Shown piece by piece: positions 26,361 through 32,589 of a stretch of 32,589 bases of DNA. The notes below the pieces were generated by a model. That model made no database searches and was not told the DNA's origin. It was given only the letters and a program-made list of their open reading frames with translations. Origin of the DNA: Deltaproteobacteria bacterium (GTDB taxonomy: Bacteria > Myxococcota_A > Polyangia > Haliangiales > SHYZ01). Both the position numbers and the translations under genes were made by a program. The stretch covers positions 1 to 32,589 of the forward strand of contig JACQUZ010000131.1 of assembly GCA_016210055.1 (NCBI GenBank). Reading direction: 5' to 3'. Every line of letters begins with the position of its first letter. Within the stretch, counting starts at the first letter, position 1.

Positions 26361-27377
26361 CTACCTGGCCCTCTGCGCCTCGCGCGACAGGAGATCCTCG
26401 ATGGAGACGCCAACCTGGGAGCCCTTGCCGCCGAACATGGATCCGGTGCGGCGGGCATGGACCCGTTCCTTGGCGAGGGCGTACGCTCGTTCTGGCAGGG
26501 GGATGTACCCCACTTCATGAACGAGCCGCGGGGCGTGCTCGAGGTAGAACTCGATGAACGTGGCGACTTCAAGCCGCTCGAGCGACTTCTTCGATACGTA
26601 GATGAAGATCGGCCGTGAGAGTGGCTGGTACGTGCCGCCCTCTATGGTGGCTGGCGAAGGAGGCACCGGCCCATCACCGTTCTCGGGCTTGCCGTCGTCT
26701 ACGGGAAGGGCCTTTAGCTTGGCCTTGTTTTCCCCGTAGTAGGCGAATCCGAAGAAGCCCAGGGCGAGCGGGTCGGTGGCCACGCCTTGGACGAGGACGT
26801 TGTCGTCTTCACTGGAGGTGAAATCGCCGCGGCTTTCATGCTCCTTCCCCACGATTGCTTCGGTGAAGTAGTCGTACGTGCCGGAATCCACGCCCGGGCC
26901 AAAGAGGTGGATCTCTCGATCGGGCCAGCCGTCGCGCACCTGGCTCCAACGTGTGATCTTCCCCTGGGCCTCGGGCTGCCATAGCTTCTTGAGCTCCAGG
27001 GCGGTGACGTGGTGGGCCCAGTCGTTCTTGGGATGAACGACCACCGCGAGGCCATCGTAGGCGACGGGGAGCTCGACGTACTCGACGCCGCTCCTCGCGC
27101 AGAGATCGACTTCGCTCGGCTTGATGGGCCGCGAGGCGTCCGCCATGTCGGTCTCGCCTGCACAGAATTTCTTGAACCCGCCCCCCGTCCCCGAAATCCC
27201 CACCGTGACCCGCGTGGCGTGGGATTTCTGGAACTCCTCGGCCATTGCCTCGGTAATGGGGAAGACCGTGCTCGACCCATCGGCCACGACGCGGGTGCTG
27301 GGAGCCTGCTTCTTGCAACCGCCGGCCAGGATCACGGCCATGGCGAGCAGGAGCTTGCCCGTCTTGTCTGTTTTCAT
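26361..27377 (-). CDS. pstS: Phosphate-binding lipoprotein PstS
   Basis: Periplasmic phosphate receptor that hands phosphate to PstC/PstA. The 338-residue protein begins with a lipoprotein signal ([20 protein letters not shown], Cys21), so it is tethered rather than free as in E. coli. The phosphate-binding loops are visible: [10 protein letters not shown] near the N-terminus, [25 protein letters not shown] (quoted in parts: SGTGGGF and DMADASRPI), and later [11 protein letters not shown]. The ATG has GGAG five bases upstream. A PHO-box-like repeat ends 25 bases before the start. It heads the pst run and has its own promoter region of about 140 bases behind phoR. Confidence 0.94.
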   Translation of the reverse strand: MKTDKTGKLLLAMAVILAGGCKKQAPSTRVVADGSSTVFPITEAMAEEFQKSHATRVTVGISGTGGGFKKFCAGETDMADASRPIKPSEVDLCARSGVEYVELPVAYDGLAVVVHPKNDWAHHVTALELKKLWQPEAQGKITRWSQVRDGWPDREIHLFGPGVDSGTYDYFTEAIVGKEHESRGDFTSSEDDNVLVQGVATDPLALGFFGFAYYGENKAKLKALPVDDGKPENGDGPVPPSPATIEGGTYQPLSRPIFIYVSKKSLERLEVATFIEFYLEHAPRLVHEVGYIPLPERAYALAKERVHARRTGSMFGGKGSQVGVSIEDLLSREAQRAR

Positions 27378-27401
27378 GATTTCTCCAACTAGCATTGCTT
27401 C

Positions 27402-27419
27402 GTGACAAGTCGGTGACGT
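27402..27419 (-). promoter_or_regulatory. PHO-box-like PhoB site in front of pstS
   Basis: On the minus strand: ACGTCAC, spacer CGAC, TTGTCAC. These are two 7-bp direct repeats with an 11-bp period, the architecture of the PHO box (consensus CTGTCAT repeats with a 4-bp spacer). It ends 25 bases before the pstS ATG. A TGCTAGT at about 8-14 bases downstream could serve as the -10 element. Confidence 0.7.
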
Positions 27420-27516
27420 GCAGGCGAAGTCTTGGTGTCGCCGTGCGGCCATTTCCATGGGGGGAAGCATGATGATGGCACTTGAAGTAGAGCGGCGCTC
27501 ATGGCCCCCGTCTCCT

Positions 27517-29310
27517 CTACAACACCCCCGACGGCAACGAAAACGAGAACGTCGAGCCCACGCCTACCGTGCTCTCGACGCAAATGGAGCCCCCCATCGC
27601 TTCAACGAGATGCTTGACGATCGCGAGTCCCAGCCCAGTTCCCCCCTGCTCGCGGGAGCGGCCCGGGTCGACGCGGTAGAAGCGCTCGAAGATCCTCGGC
27701 AGGTGCTCTTTCGCGATGCCAGGACCCGTGTCGACGATCGACACCGTCACGTGCGACGTGGAGCACGACGCCCGGGCGACGACCCGGTTGCCAGGGGTCC
27801 CGTGCTTCACCGCGTTATCGAGCAGGTTCCAAAGAACCTGCTCGAGCGCCCTCCTATCGGCCCGAATGGGGAGGCCCGGCGGCACTTCGCAAAGCAGCAT
27901 GACCTCTCTCTTGAGCGCGTGCGGCCGGAGCCCCTCTTGGACCATGACCACGATCCCGGCGAGCTCCACGTCCTCGACGCGAAGCTGGTACTCGCGCGAC
28001 TCGATGCGCGACAGGTCCAAGAGGTCTTCCACCAGGTTCTGCAGGCGTTCCGCATTCCGCGCGAGGATGCCAAGGAAGGTCGGCGCTGCGTCGGGATCCA
28101 CGAGCGCCCCATCGCTCAGGGTCTCGGAGGCCGACCGGATGGCTGTGATTGGAGTGCGCAGCTCATGGGACACGTTGGCGACGAAGTCGCGGCGCAGGGA
28201 CTCGAGCCTCCTTAGATCAGTCACATCCACGAACACCACGAGCATCCCACGCGCGTCCCCGCGCTGCGCCGCATCGGGATGAGCTGCAAGGTTGCTCGCC
28301 CGCACGAGGAGCCTCCTCGGACGAATGCCTGGGACCTCGATTTCCCCGGTCATGGGGCTGCGCTCTGCCTGCGCCCTCCCAAGAAGCGCCACGAGCTCGG
28401 CGTGCCGGACCGCCTCGATCGGGGGCCTTCCGACGACGTCCGAAGACAGAAGAAGCATCTCTCGAAGGGCAGGGTTGACAAGGGCCAGCCGACCGTCAGA
28501 GCCGAGCACCAGGACACCCTCTTGCATGGCGTCGAGGATTCCCGAGAGCAGGTCCCTCTCCCCGCGCAGCTCCCCCAGGGTCCGATCGAGGCTCGAGGCA
28601 AGCCCATCGAGCGCGCCGCCAAGCTCCCCCAGCTCGTCGGGAGACCCGACGCGCGCTCGTGCGGAGAGATCGCCCGCCTGCATCTTGCGGGCGGCCCCGG
28701 TGAGGGCACGGACCGACGAGGACAAGCGCCTCGTAGCGACGAGCGATGCCACCAGCGCGACTGCTAGGGCAAGAGAAGCCCCGCTCCAAAGCGCCCGGCG
28801 TGCGGCGCGAATCGCCGCGTCCACCTCGGTCAGCGGCAGCGCCGCCCGCACCACACCGATCGCTCCGTTCTCGTCTTCGAACGGCTCCGCCACGTACAGC
28901 ATCCGCTGCCCCGTCGTGGGGCTCCTTCGACTGCTCGTTCCTCGGCCACGCTCGAGAGCCGACGCGACTTCCGATCTGGCGGAGTGGTTCTCGAGGCGCG
29001 GGAGCTCGACTTGGGGCACCGCGGAATCACCGAGGACAACGCCGTCCCGGCGGATAATGGTCACGCGTGCGTGCGCCCGCGCCCCGAGCTCATCCGAAAG
29101 CTCGTCCCACGCCTCGAGGTTGTCCAGGGGAATCCGTGCCCGTGCGGCCCGATCCTGGATGAGTGAGAGCCGGACGAAGAGATCCTGCTCGGCGCGAGCC
29201 GTGAGCTGATCCCTAAGACTCGCCGAAAGGTACGCGCTGATGGCCACAACCGAGGCGATCGTAACCGTGGCGGAGAAGACGAGGAGCTTCGTGCGGAAGG
29301 CCAGGTTCAT
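27517..29310 (-). CDS. phoR: Phosphate-regulon sensor histidine kinase PhoR
   Basis: Inner-membrane kinase that phosphorylates PhoB when phosphate is scarce. The 597-residue protein has a first transmembrane helix (~9-30), a periplasmic domain (~31-170), a second helix (~172-190, [16 protein letters not shown]), a HAMP linker (~191-245) and a PAS domain (~250-360). HisKA carries the phospho-acceptor His382 in NVSHELRTP, and the HATPase shows N box [18 protein letters not shown] and GTGLGLAI. The large periplasmic domain is longer than in E. coli PhoR, which has almost none, so direct sensing of an external signal is possible. The gene follows phoB by 35 bases. No clear SD. Confidence 0.93.
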   Translation of the reverse strand: MNLAFRTKLLVFSATVTIASVVAISAYLSASLRDQLTARAEQDLFVRLSLIQDRAARARIPLDNLEAWDELSDELGARAHARVTIIRRDGVVLGDSAVPQVELPRLENHSARSEVASALERGRGTSSRRSPTTGQRMLYVAEPFEDENGAIGVVRAALPLTEVDAAIRAARRALWSGASLALAVALVASLVATRRLSSSVRALTGAARKMQAGDLSARARVGSPDELGELGGALDGLASSLDRTLGELRGERDLLSGILDAMQEGVLVLGSDGRLALVNPALREMLLLSSDVVGRPPIEAVRHAELVALLGRAQAERSPMTGEIEVPGIRPRRLLVRASNLAAHPDAAQRGDARGMLVVFVDVTDLRRLESLRRDFVANVSHELRTPITAIRSASETLSDGALVDPDAAPTFLGILARNAERLQNLVEDLLDLSRIESREYQLRVEDVELAGIVVMVQEGLRPHALKREVMLLCEVPPGLPIRADRRALEQVLWNLLDNAVKHGTPGNRVVARASCSTSHVTVSIVDTGPGIAKEHLPRIFERFYRVDPGRSREQGGTGLGLAIVKHLVEAMGGSICVESTVGVGSTFSFSLPSGVL

Positions 29311-29326
29311 CGTTGACTGCCGTCGC

Positions 29327-29356
29327 TCTTCGCCTAATCTTCGGCCTAATCTTCGG
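29327..29356. repeat. 12-bp tandem duplication across the phoB stop codon
   Basis: CCTAATCTTCGG occurs twice head to tail (29333-29344 and 29345-29356), with a half copy TCTTCG just before (29327-29332). Read on the minus strand it gives Ala-Glu-Asp-stop twice in the same frame, so phoB ends at the first stop and a silent second copy of its last codons lies in the phoB-phoR gap. Confidence 0.8.
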
Positions 29357-30044
29357 CCTCGTCGGGAGTTTCGGCGAACCGGTACCCTGCGCCGCGGACG
29401 GTACGGAGGTAGGCCGATGCGGGCCCGAGCTTCTCTCGGAGCCTTTTCACGTGCGTGTCCACCGTCCTGCTCGTCACGTCCGAGTCCATTCCCCAGACGT
29501 CTTCGAGAAGGGTTTCACGGGACTGGACACGGTTCTTGCGCTCATGGAGAAGCAAGAGGAGCCTGAGCTCTAGGGAAGTGAGCTCGATTTCCCGGTCGTC
29601 GACCCAGGTTCGATGCGCGCCCTTGTCGACGCGCAGTCGGCCAAACACGACCACTCCCGTGGGCTCCAGCTCAGGCTGGGCTCGTCGGAGAATGGACTGA
29701 ATACGGAGCACGAGCTCGCGCATGCTGAAAGGCTTGGTCACGTAATCGTCGGCGCCGAGCTCGAACCCCACCACCCGGTCAACTTCTTCGGACTTGGCCG
29801 TGAGCATGATGATAGGAATTGTCTTCAGGGCCGGATCCTGGCGGATCGCCTTGCACACCTCGGTCCCCGGGGTATCGGGCAGCATGAGGTCCAGGAGAAT
29901 GAGATCAGGGGGGCGCGCCCGGCATTGGTCGAGCCCCTCGGACCCGCGCGCGCAGGCACGCACCGCGTGCCCTGCTCTTCGCAGGTTGTACTCGAGGACG
30001 GCCCGGAGGTCCGCTTCGTCCTCGATGATCAGTACGGTGCTCAC
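29346..30044 (-). CDS. phoB: Phosphate-regulon response regulator PhoB
   Basis: OmpR-family transcription activator that binds PHO boxes when phosphorylated by PhoR. The 232-residue protein has a receiver domain (1-~120) with the acidic pocket EDE (8-10), the phospho-acceptor Asp52 in LILLDLMLPD, and the conserved Lys in YVTKPFS (~105). The winged-helix output domain (~135-225) shows LTSLELRLLLLL and the recognition-helix region RTVDTHVKRLREKLG, ending VRGAGYRF. The start codon is GTG. No SD is visible, but a PHO-box-like site and a TATAGT element lie directly upstream, so autoregulation is likely. It is divergent from the lanthipeptide precursor gene. Confidence 0.94.
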   Translation of the reverse strand: MSTVLIIEDEADLRAVLEYNLRRAGHAVRACARGSEGLDQCRARPPDLILLDLMLPDTPGTEVCKAIRQDPALKTIPIIMLTAKSEEVDRVVGFELGADDYVTKPFSMRELVLRIQSILRRAQPELEPTGVVVFGRLRVDKGAHRTWVDDREIELTSLELRLLLLLHERKNRVQSRETLLEDVWGMDSDVTSRTVDTHVKRLREKLGPASAYLRTVRGAGYRFAETPDEAED

Positions 30045-30052
30045 GGCGACGA

Positions 30053-30058
30053 ACTATA
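30053..30058 (-). promoter_or_regulatory. -10 element of the phoB promoter
   Basis: TATAGT on the minus strand begins exactly 10 bases after the PHO-box-like repeat. That is the spacing used at E. coli Pho promoters, where the box replaces the -35 element. Confidence 0.55.
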
Positions 30059-30068
30059 GCGCGCGCTT

Positions 30069-30086
30069 GTGACGCTGCGGTGACAT
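30069..30086 (-). promoter_or_regulatory. PHO-box-like PhoB site in front of phoB
   Basis: On the minus strand: ATGTCAC, spacer CGCA, GCGTCAC, again two 7-mers with an 11-bp period. It ends 25 bases before the GTG of phoB, the same distance as the site before pstS. That agreement supports both sites. Confidence 0.7.
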
Positions 30087-30318
30087 CGTGGTTCCGGGCA
30101 TGCTACACGGCCGCACCAGGGTGCATCGTCCCCTGCCCGCCGCGTTCTCCCAAGTTAGGAGGCTGCCTCACCCGGGTGCCTCCCGAGACCGGACGATCCG
30201 CGCCTCCTCGACATGGGAATTCGAGGGCTTGCCAGCCAGCGCGGTCCTTCGCACGGCGGCATGGCGCTTGCTCATGAGGCCCGGCGCACCACTAAGAGAC
30301 AGGAGAAAGGACACTGCC

Positions 30319-30558
30319 ATGAAGAACTCTCGTGTAGACATCGTCCGCGCTTGGAAGGATCCCGAGTACCTCGCCAGCCTCTCGGATGAAGATCGTGCAG
30401 GGCTTCCTGCCAACCCAGCGGGAGCCATTGAGCTCTCCGACGAAGACCTTGGGCGCGCCCAGGGCGGCGTTCGTGAGACGTACGTCGGGCCCTATAGCGC
30501 TATTTATACGATTACCGCCGAGTGCCAGGGCTGCAACAGCTGGCGTACTTGGTGGTAG
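30319..30558 (+). CDS. Class II lanthipeptide precursor peptide (LanA)
   Basis: A 79-residue precursor. Residues 1-50 form an acidic leader (DIVRAWKDPEYLASLSDEDR, then LPANPAGAIELSDEDL) ending in a double glycine (Gly49-Gly50), the cleavage type used by C39-peptidase LanT exporters. The DIVRAWKDPEY...PANPAG pattern is the mersacidin-type leader of LanM substrates. The 29-residue core (51-79) has six Ser/Thr (core positions 4, 10, 14, 16, 24, 27) and two Cys (19, 22), so at most two thioether rings. Core 14-19 is TITAEC, the TxTxEC pattern of the lipid II-binding ring. The core ends WRTWW. AAAGGA stands 7 bases before the ATG. A hairpin follows the stop, then the reductase and LanM genes. Confidence 0.9.
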   Translation: MKNSRVDIVRAWKDPEYLASLSDEDRAGLPANPAGAIELSDEDLGRAQGGVRETYVGPYSAIYTITAECQGCNSWRTWW

Positions 30559-30579
30559 TCGCGGCGGCGGCTCATTGAC

Positions 30580-30618
30580 AAGGGCCGGGGTCGCCAGGTT
30601 GCGGCCCCGGCCTTTCTT
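30580..30618 (+). terminator. 15-bp hairpin after the precursor gene: terminator or attenuator
   Basis: Bases 30580-30594 pair with 30601-30615 over 15 bp without a gap (two wobble pairs), closing a 6-base loop CAGGTT. CTT follows. It lies 21 bases after the lanA stop and 25 before the reductase ATG. Partial termination here would make far more precursor than enzyme transcript, a common arrangement in lanthipeptide operons; it may also protect the short mRNA. Confidence 0.75.
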
Positions 30619-30640
30619 AACTTCTCGCGGGGAGCCGAGA

Positions 30641-31765
30641 ATGCGCAACGTGGCCACAATCAGCGGGGCTGCCCGTCCACAAGGTTCGCCCCTGGATATC
30701 TACCAGGTGGTCGAGCTCGATGGCGTGCCGGTCACCTGCGGCTTGATTCATTCGCGGGACACCCACTTCGACCGAAACGACCCCAAGAACCGAAGGAACG
30801 TGCTCGTCCGGGTCAAAGCCTTCTCTTGCAACTACCGAGACAAGTCGCTCATCCACCAGGTCGCACGCGCGGGTCGTGACGGCGGATTCTACGTGGTCGG
30901 CTCTGACTTCGTCGCCGAGGTGCTCGAGGTTGGCGACGATGTGACGAGCCTTCGTCCTGGCGATCGCGTGATTGGAAACGGAGCGTATCCAGATTCGGGC
31001 GTGGCGGGGGTGCCGGGCGGCGTGCCGACGAATCATGCCTCGAAGGAGCTCCAGGTCTTCCACGAGGCGAAGCTCATCCAGATCCCACCCTCGATCCCCG
31101 ACCCAGAGGCAGCAGCCCTTGGCATTGGGGCGCAGACGGCGTACGCCATGGTCCGCAGGCTGGACCTGCCGCGGGGCGCCAACGTCCTCGTCACGGCCGC
31201 CAAGTCGAACACCTCGCTCTACGCCATTGGCCTTCTGGCTCGCCTAGGAATCAACGTGTACGCGACGAGCACGTCACGGCGCTTCGAAGATTGCTTGATC
31301 GAAATGGGTCTCAAGGAGCTCATCGTCGTCGATCGAGGGGCAAGACCCTTGGGACCTCCCTCGCGAATCCGTGAGCTTGTCCAGGAGACCGGGGGCTTTG
31401 ATGGAGTCATAGACCCGTTCTTCGATCTTCACCTGGAGCGCGTCATTGGCCTGATCCGCATTGGGGGCAGGTACATCACCTGTGGGTGGTACGACCAGCA
31501 CCACGAAATCCTCGGCTGGCCCTCCCTGCTCAGGCAGTTCAACGGCGCCCACGTGCTCGCCACGGCCATGATCCGCAACATCCAGCTCATTGGCAATTGT
31601 GGTGGAACGACCAGGGATCTCGAAGCAGCGATTGAAGACCACGCGAGCGGTCACCTGCGCGTCGCCGTTGACTCGGTGCACGAGGGTGGCGACGTCGGGG
31701 CTTTCTTCCATCGCACGTTCAACGCCTCCGATCGGCTTGGAAAGGTGATCTATCGCCATGCCTGA
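30641..31765 (+). CDS. MDR-family reductase, candidate lanthipeptide dehydro-residue reductase (LanJ-like)
   Basis: A 374-residue medium-chain dehydrogenase/reductase. The GroES-like half contains VRVKAFSCNYRDKSLI (~57-71) and VVGSDFVAEVLEVG (~85-98). The N-Y-R-D type and the lack of a GHE motif point to the zinc-independent enoyl/quinone reductase branch. The Rossmann half has an unusual nucleotide loop, VLVTAAKSNTSLYAIGLLA (~182-200), instead of a Gly-rich one. Position between the precursor and LanM genes, with the ATG of LanM overlapping its stop by 8 bases, ties it to the pathway. LtnJ-type MDR enzymes reduce dehydroalanine to D-alanine in lanthipeptides; the same job is inferred here. 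GGGGAG lies six bases upstream of the start. Another tailoring reaction cannot be excluded. Confidence 0.8.
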   Translation: MRNVATISGAARPQGSPLDIYQVVELDGVPVTCGLIHSRDTHFDRNDPKNRRNVLVRVKAFSCNYRDKSLIHQVARAGRDGGFYVVGSDFVAEVLEVGDDVTSLRPGDRVIGNGAYPDSGVAGVPGGVPTNHASKELQVFHEAKLIQIPPSIPDPEAAALGIGAQTAYAMVRRLDLPRGANVLVTAAKSNTSLYAIGLLARLGINVYATSTSRRFEDCLIEMGLKELIVVDRGARPLGPPSRIRELVQETGGFDGVIDPFFDLHLERVIGLIRIGGRYITCGWYDQHHEILGWPSLLRQFNGAHVLATAMIRNIQLIGNCGGTTRDLEAAIEDHASGHLRVAVDSVHEGGDVGAFFHRTFNASDRLGKVIYRHA

Positions 31766-32589
31766 AGTCATTTCCCGCAAGGCCCCAGAGTCTCTCGCTG
31801 ATCACCCGGCGTGGTATAGCGCCCTGACTCTGGGCGAGCGCAGAAGGGTCCTCTCGGGCCGTGAGCAATCCCCGGTGACCGATGAGGAGCGACAGCTCGT
31901 AGAGCGCAGGCTTGCTCGCTGGCGAAAGGCGGCACCCTTTGATCAAGAGGCAGCGCTCGAGCGGCGCCTTTCCGCAGAGCAGGTAACGCTCGATGGCTTC
32001 ACCCGCGTCCTCGGGACCAAGGCCGAGGAGCTCCGGGCCCTCGTGGGCGAGTTGCCGGATTGGCTGTCAGCGCTCCAGGAATCCGCGACACGCGATGACG
32101 ATCTCCCGCCCATGCCGGAGCCACCAAGCGGACGGCAAGCGAGCCACGTGCTCGCCGCCGTGGAGCCACTCATCAGGAGGGCGCTCGCCGAAGTGCGCGA
32201 CCGCGTCGATCACCTGGTGTCGCGCGAGCCTGGGCTCCCATTCGACGGCGAGCGAGCGGCGAGGATGCTCCTCGACCCGCTCGCGATTTCCCTGCTCTCC
32301 ATGGTGAGCCGCACCTTCGTGCTCGAGCTCAACGTGGCGCGGATGCAGGGCGTTCTCCCAGGTGCAAGTCCAGAGGAGCGATTTGCCCGATTCTGCGAGC
32401 GGCTCAAGGATCCCGCAGTCGCCGGTGCGTTGTTTTGCGAGTACCCGGTTCTCGCCCGGCAGGTGGTTCTCGCCATCTGGCAGTGGCGTGACTTCGCCGT
32501 CGAGTTCTTCGAGAGATTGGCCACTGACTGGACGCCGATTCGCGAGTCGTTCTTCTTGGGAAGGGATCCCGGTCCGCTCGAATCGGCCC
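31758..32589 (+). CDS. lanM: LanM class II lanthipeptide synthetase, N-terminal dehydratase part (3' partial)
   Basis: Open to the window edge, so only 277 residues of a protein that is usually ~900-1100 are seen. The visible part is the start of the DUF4135 dehydratase domain, which phosphorylates Ser/Thr of the core and eliminates phosphate to give Dha/Dhb. Recognisable stretches are RRLSAEQVTLDGFTRVLG (~69-86), FVLELNVARMQGVLPGASPE (~192-211, with ERFARFCERL after it) and EYPVLARQVVL (~232-242). These are the family's conserved early blocks. The kinase-like active site and the zinc-dependent C-terminal cyclase lie beyond the window. It is translated from an ATG overlapping the reductase stop. 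No separate LanB/LanC is seen. Confidence 0.88.
   Translation, partial: MPEVISRKAPESLADHPAWYSALTLGERRRVLSGREQSPVTDEERQLVERRLARWRKAAPFDQEAALERRLSAEQVTLDGFTRVLGTKAEELRALVGELPDWLSALQESATRDDDLPPMPEPPSGRQASHVLAAVEPLIRRALAEVRDRVDHLVSREPGLPFDGERAARMLLDPLAISLLSMVSRTFVLELNVARMQGVLPGASPEERFARFCERLKDPAVAGALFCEYPVLARQVVLAIWQWRDFAVEFFERLATDWTPIRESFFLGRDPGPLESA

Larger units (their letters stand above)
30045..30318. other. Divergent intergenic region between phoB and the lanthipeptide precursor gene
   Basis: At 274 bases this is the longest gene-free stretch in the window. The left 45 bases hold the phoB promoter parts. The remainder is GC-rich, with no hexamer pair I would call a promoter for the precursor gene and no repeat. 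The plus-strand frame open from 30088 is in frame with the precursor but reads as Arg/Pro-rich filler. Confidence 0.5.

Noticed and set aside
30088..30318. Upstream extension of the lanthipeptide precursor to an ATG at 30088
   Set aside because: The extra 77 residues are Arg/Pro-rich and unlike leaders; the ATG at 30319 has a good SD and begins a standard leader.

Overview
This is a GC-rich window from a Gram-negative bacterium. An Omp85 barrel protein with a TamB partner, many lipobox lipoproteins, an orphan two-GAF sensor kinase and a lanthipeptide cluster beside housekeeping genes together suggest Myxococcota (Polyangia-like). That placement is inference from gene style only; no rRNA or other marker is present. 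Both strands are densely coded. I saw no tRNA, rRNA, CRISPR array, transposase or other mobile element, and no gene-free stretch exceeds about 275 bases.

Layout. 1-922: 3' part of a gene with an HEGIH metallopeptidase-like motif and a Cys-rich tail. 1028-2266 (-): secreted trypsin-fold serine protease lipoprotein. 2355-4229 (-): RecQ-type helicase with an unusual C-terminus. 4344-5429 (+): aspartate-semialdehyde dehydrogenase. 5463-6707 (-): aspartic-protease-like lipoprotein. 6893-7839 (+): a small zinc-ribbon membrane protein and a Pro/Ala-rich lipoprotein. 7908-8681 (+): YgfZ. 8671-10023 (-): aldehyde dehydrogenase. 10109-10288 (+): a very basic 59-residue protein. 10304-17893 (-): tamB-tamA envelope operon. 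18008-20698 (+): DNA polymerase I, followed by an orphan GAF-GAF histidine kinase.

22600-30044 (-) is a complete phosphate-starvation block transcribed phoB-phoR-pstS-pstC-pstA-pstB-phoU, then a small membrane protein. Two PHO-box-like direct repeats with an 11-bp period lie in front of phoB and pstS, each ending 25 bases upstream of its start codon. PhoR/PhoB would sense low phosphate and activate the PstSCAB transporter and themselves, with PhoU as the signalling brake.

The most interesting region is the right end (30319-32589, +): a class II lanthipeptide cluster cut by the window edge. It holds a precursor gene with a 50-residue double-glycine leader and a 29-residue core, a strong hairpin, a medium-chain reductase, and the N-terminal dehydratase part of a LanM synthetase that overlaps the reductase by 8 bases. 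The core carries the TxTxEC signature of the mersacidin-type lipid II-binding ring. The reductase is a candidate for converting dehydroalanine or dehydrobutyrine to D-amino acids. I cannot tell from the sequence alone whether this exact cluster has been described.
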